Shown here: one piece after another, positions 6,301-6,550 of the stretch
Position numbering within the stretch: the first letter of the stretch is position 1
How the letters are laid out: each line of letters opens with the position of its first letter
Source: CBDULQ01 sp965368115
GTDB lineage: Bacteria > Pseudomonadota > Gammaproteobacteria > SZUA-229
Length of the DNA: 6,550 nucleotides
Assembly: GCA_965368115.1 (NCBI GenBank)
Contig: CBDULQ010000208.1
Location: 1-6,550, forward strand
Direction: 5' to 3'
Notes under the pieces: model-generated
What the model was told of the DNA's origin: nothing
Databases searched by the model: none
Seen by the model: only the letters and a program-made list of their open reading frames with translations
Made by a program: the position numbers and the translations under genes

Positions 6301-6550
6301 CCGACCAGCAACTCTTTTTTACGATCGCGTTCGTCCAACGGCTCAGAGAGCTTCAGTTGGTCCACCAGCCACAGAGGCAATGCCCGTGTTTCATCATAAT
6401 GGCCTTCGCTGTCGTAAACGCGCAGCAGATATTTCAGTTGTTTTTTGGGTGCCTCGAAATCATCCAGCTCGGCCAGCCATTCCGCCCGACCATCCTGGTT
6501 CACTTCGATGACGGCACGCGGCTCGTCACGGATAGAGGTTTCTTCGTCGA
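3354..6550 (-). CDS. Giant multidomain outer-membrane beta-barrel protein, 5' truncated by window edge
   Basis: The frame is open from the right edge to TAA at 3356-3354, giving 1,064 visible residues. A GTG at 6503 is internal, because 15 in-frame codons upstream continue the same domain. Regions counted from the first visible codon: about 1-65, a beta domain with LRVYDSEGHYDET; about 95-150, an Ig-like or plug-like module (GGTVFVTGKYIP, PIGFHTIEVAVLD); about 166-176, DWFYVGVADIT; about 190-310, a module with YPTFGDDSTLEEHAP, GKFYAKL, LWGNFD and DRGLYG; about 345-430, a module with GSLYFLRHQDI, GSDRVRIEVRD and DYDIDYIQGRILL; about 440 to the end, alternating aromatic/hydrophobic strands and acidic/Asn loops of a large barrel. 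The last ~217 residues resemble a conserved C-terminal barrel I associate with long proteobacterial proteins often annotated as OmpA-family or DUF11. No cysteine is present, as expected for an exported protein. The C-terminus is FFINLIGKI. Function is unknown; secretion, adhesion or a transport pore are all possible. Confidence 0.85.
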   Translation of the reverse strand, partial: DEETSIRDEPRAVIEVNQDGRAEWLAELDDFEAPKKQLKYLLRVYDSEGHYDETRALPLWLVDQLKLSEPLDERDRKKELLVGYGENHLVTQNIPLKGGTVFVTGKYIPQDHSVWLAGRPIPVNDEGEFVNEQIFPIGFHTIEVAVLDQEGNGELYLRDLELEKSDWFYVGVADITIAKDNTDGPAELVTGDLTHYDNDTFIDGRLAYYVNGQFGDGWELTSSADTREGPIDELFSNFLEKTPDALFRRMDPDYHYPTFGDDSTLEEHAPTLGKFYAKLSKYDDFVLWGNFDIDYTDTELAHIDRGLYGMNAHYETDAVTSFGEKRLLIDGFAAEPGTVAGRDEFRGTGGSLYFLRHQDILTGSDRVRIEVRDRDSGMVIGVKNLTSAIDYDIDYIQGRILLSEPLSSIADDNLLVDNGSISGNPVYLVVRYEYTPGFEDLNDVAFGGRMHYWLNDNVKLGITSSKQEEIGNENKLNGVDLTLRKNAGTWLKLEIASSQGQGVDTLSSSNGGFNFTDISPDLGSDVDADAYRAEVGSRLEDIVPGLRGNTTFYVQEREAGFSSPGQYTATDISQFGGTLNMPVTERIDVNVKLDKKDQDQALETGSLEADAGYRLNENWRLSSGMRVDTREDNSVNVPATQSQGDRTDIAFEVAYDSREDWKAYGFTQLTANTTGNRDDNNRLGLGGSYRATDRLSMDGELSGGNRGVGAKLGTEYLVTDRTNVYASYTLDNERADNGIRSRQGNMATGVRSRFSDTTSVYAEEKYTHGDVPTGLTHAMGVDLAPSDRWSYGATLETGTLEDNTTGAETDRLALGLNMGYTHGDSKYASALEYRTDDTETYDAISNQVNTNERITWLWKNSLKYQVSADWRFVGKLNWSESESSLGEFYDGNFVEAVMGYGYRPVLNDRWNTLFKYTYFYNVPTTDQVTVQNTAVEFIQKSHIVSIDTIYDLTQRWSLGGKYAYRLGQVSQERENPEFFDSRASLYVLRVDWHFVNRWDALIEGRLLDLPDAQDSRSGALLGIYRHVGKNLKFGVGYNFTDFSDDLTDLDYDSQGFFINLIGKI

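Noticed and set aside
6501..6503. GTG as the start of the giant barrel protein
   Set aside because: The frame stays open to the window edge and the 15 upstream codons continue the same beta domain (ending RAVIEV). No Shine-Dalgarno or signal peptide follows the GTG.
1..6550. CRISPR array, tRNA/rRNA gene, insertion sequence, phage or toxin-antitoxin system
   Set aside because: I saw no regularly spaced repeats, cloverleaf, transposase, terminal inverted repeats or small paired genes on either strand. The only strong inverted repeats are the operators.

Overview
The window looks like chromosomal DNA of a gammaproteobacterium. A YbhP-like endonuclease/exonuclease/phosphatase protein and a TcdA both resemble their E. 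coli counterparts closely along their length. The rightmost gene is a very large outer-membrane barrel protein, so the organism is Gram-negative. Most of the window has the mid-to-slightly-high G+C of ordinary coding DNA, except for an AT-rich patch at about 1580-2219. Genus-level assignment is not possible from this stretch alone.

Layout, left to right. (1) 1-758, + strand: 3' part of a YbhP-like protein, cut by the left window edge and missing only a handful of N-terminal residues. (2) 797-1579, + strand: tcdA, which makes cyclic t6A on tRNA. It has no visible Shine-Dalgarno, and a promoter-like TTGACA-N17-CACAAT is placed so that transcription would begin at or next to the ATG. (3) 1580-1786: AT-rich spacer with no gene, holding a short GGCATAT tandem repeat. 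(4) 1787-2188, - strand: unrecognised small AT-rich membrane protein. (5) 2220-2771, - strand: TetR-family repressor. (6) 2772-2858: divergent control region with two copies of a perfect palindrome, GTAGACAGATCTGTCTAC, whose centres lie 37 bp apart, plus an extra half-site between them. (7) 2859-3326, + strand: DUF1348 / NTF2-like small protein. (8) 3354-6550, - strand: C-terminal 1,064 residues of a giant multidomain outer-membrane protein that runs off the right edge.

How the parts relate. The best-defined regulatory unit is TetR - paired operators - DUF1348. The repressor probably controls itself and the divergent DUF1348 gene, and possibly the small membrane-protein gene 31 bp downstream of it. 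The DUF1348 gene and the giant barrel gene converge, with only 27 bp between stop codons and no visible terminator hairpin. The YbhP-like gene and tcdA are co-directional, 38 bp apart, but need not form an operon.

I found no RNA gene, CRISPR array, insertion sequence or phage gene. The window is mostly ordinary chromosome. The points most worth a second look are the duplicated operator, the unrecognised membrane protein in the AT-rich patch, the possible leaderless start of tcdA, and the modular giant barrel protein.
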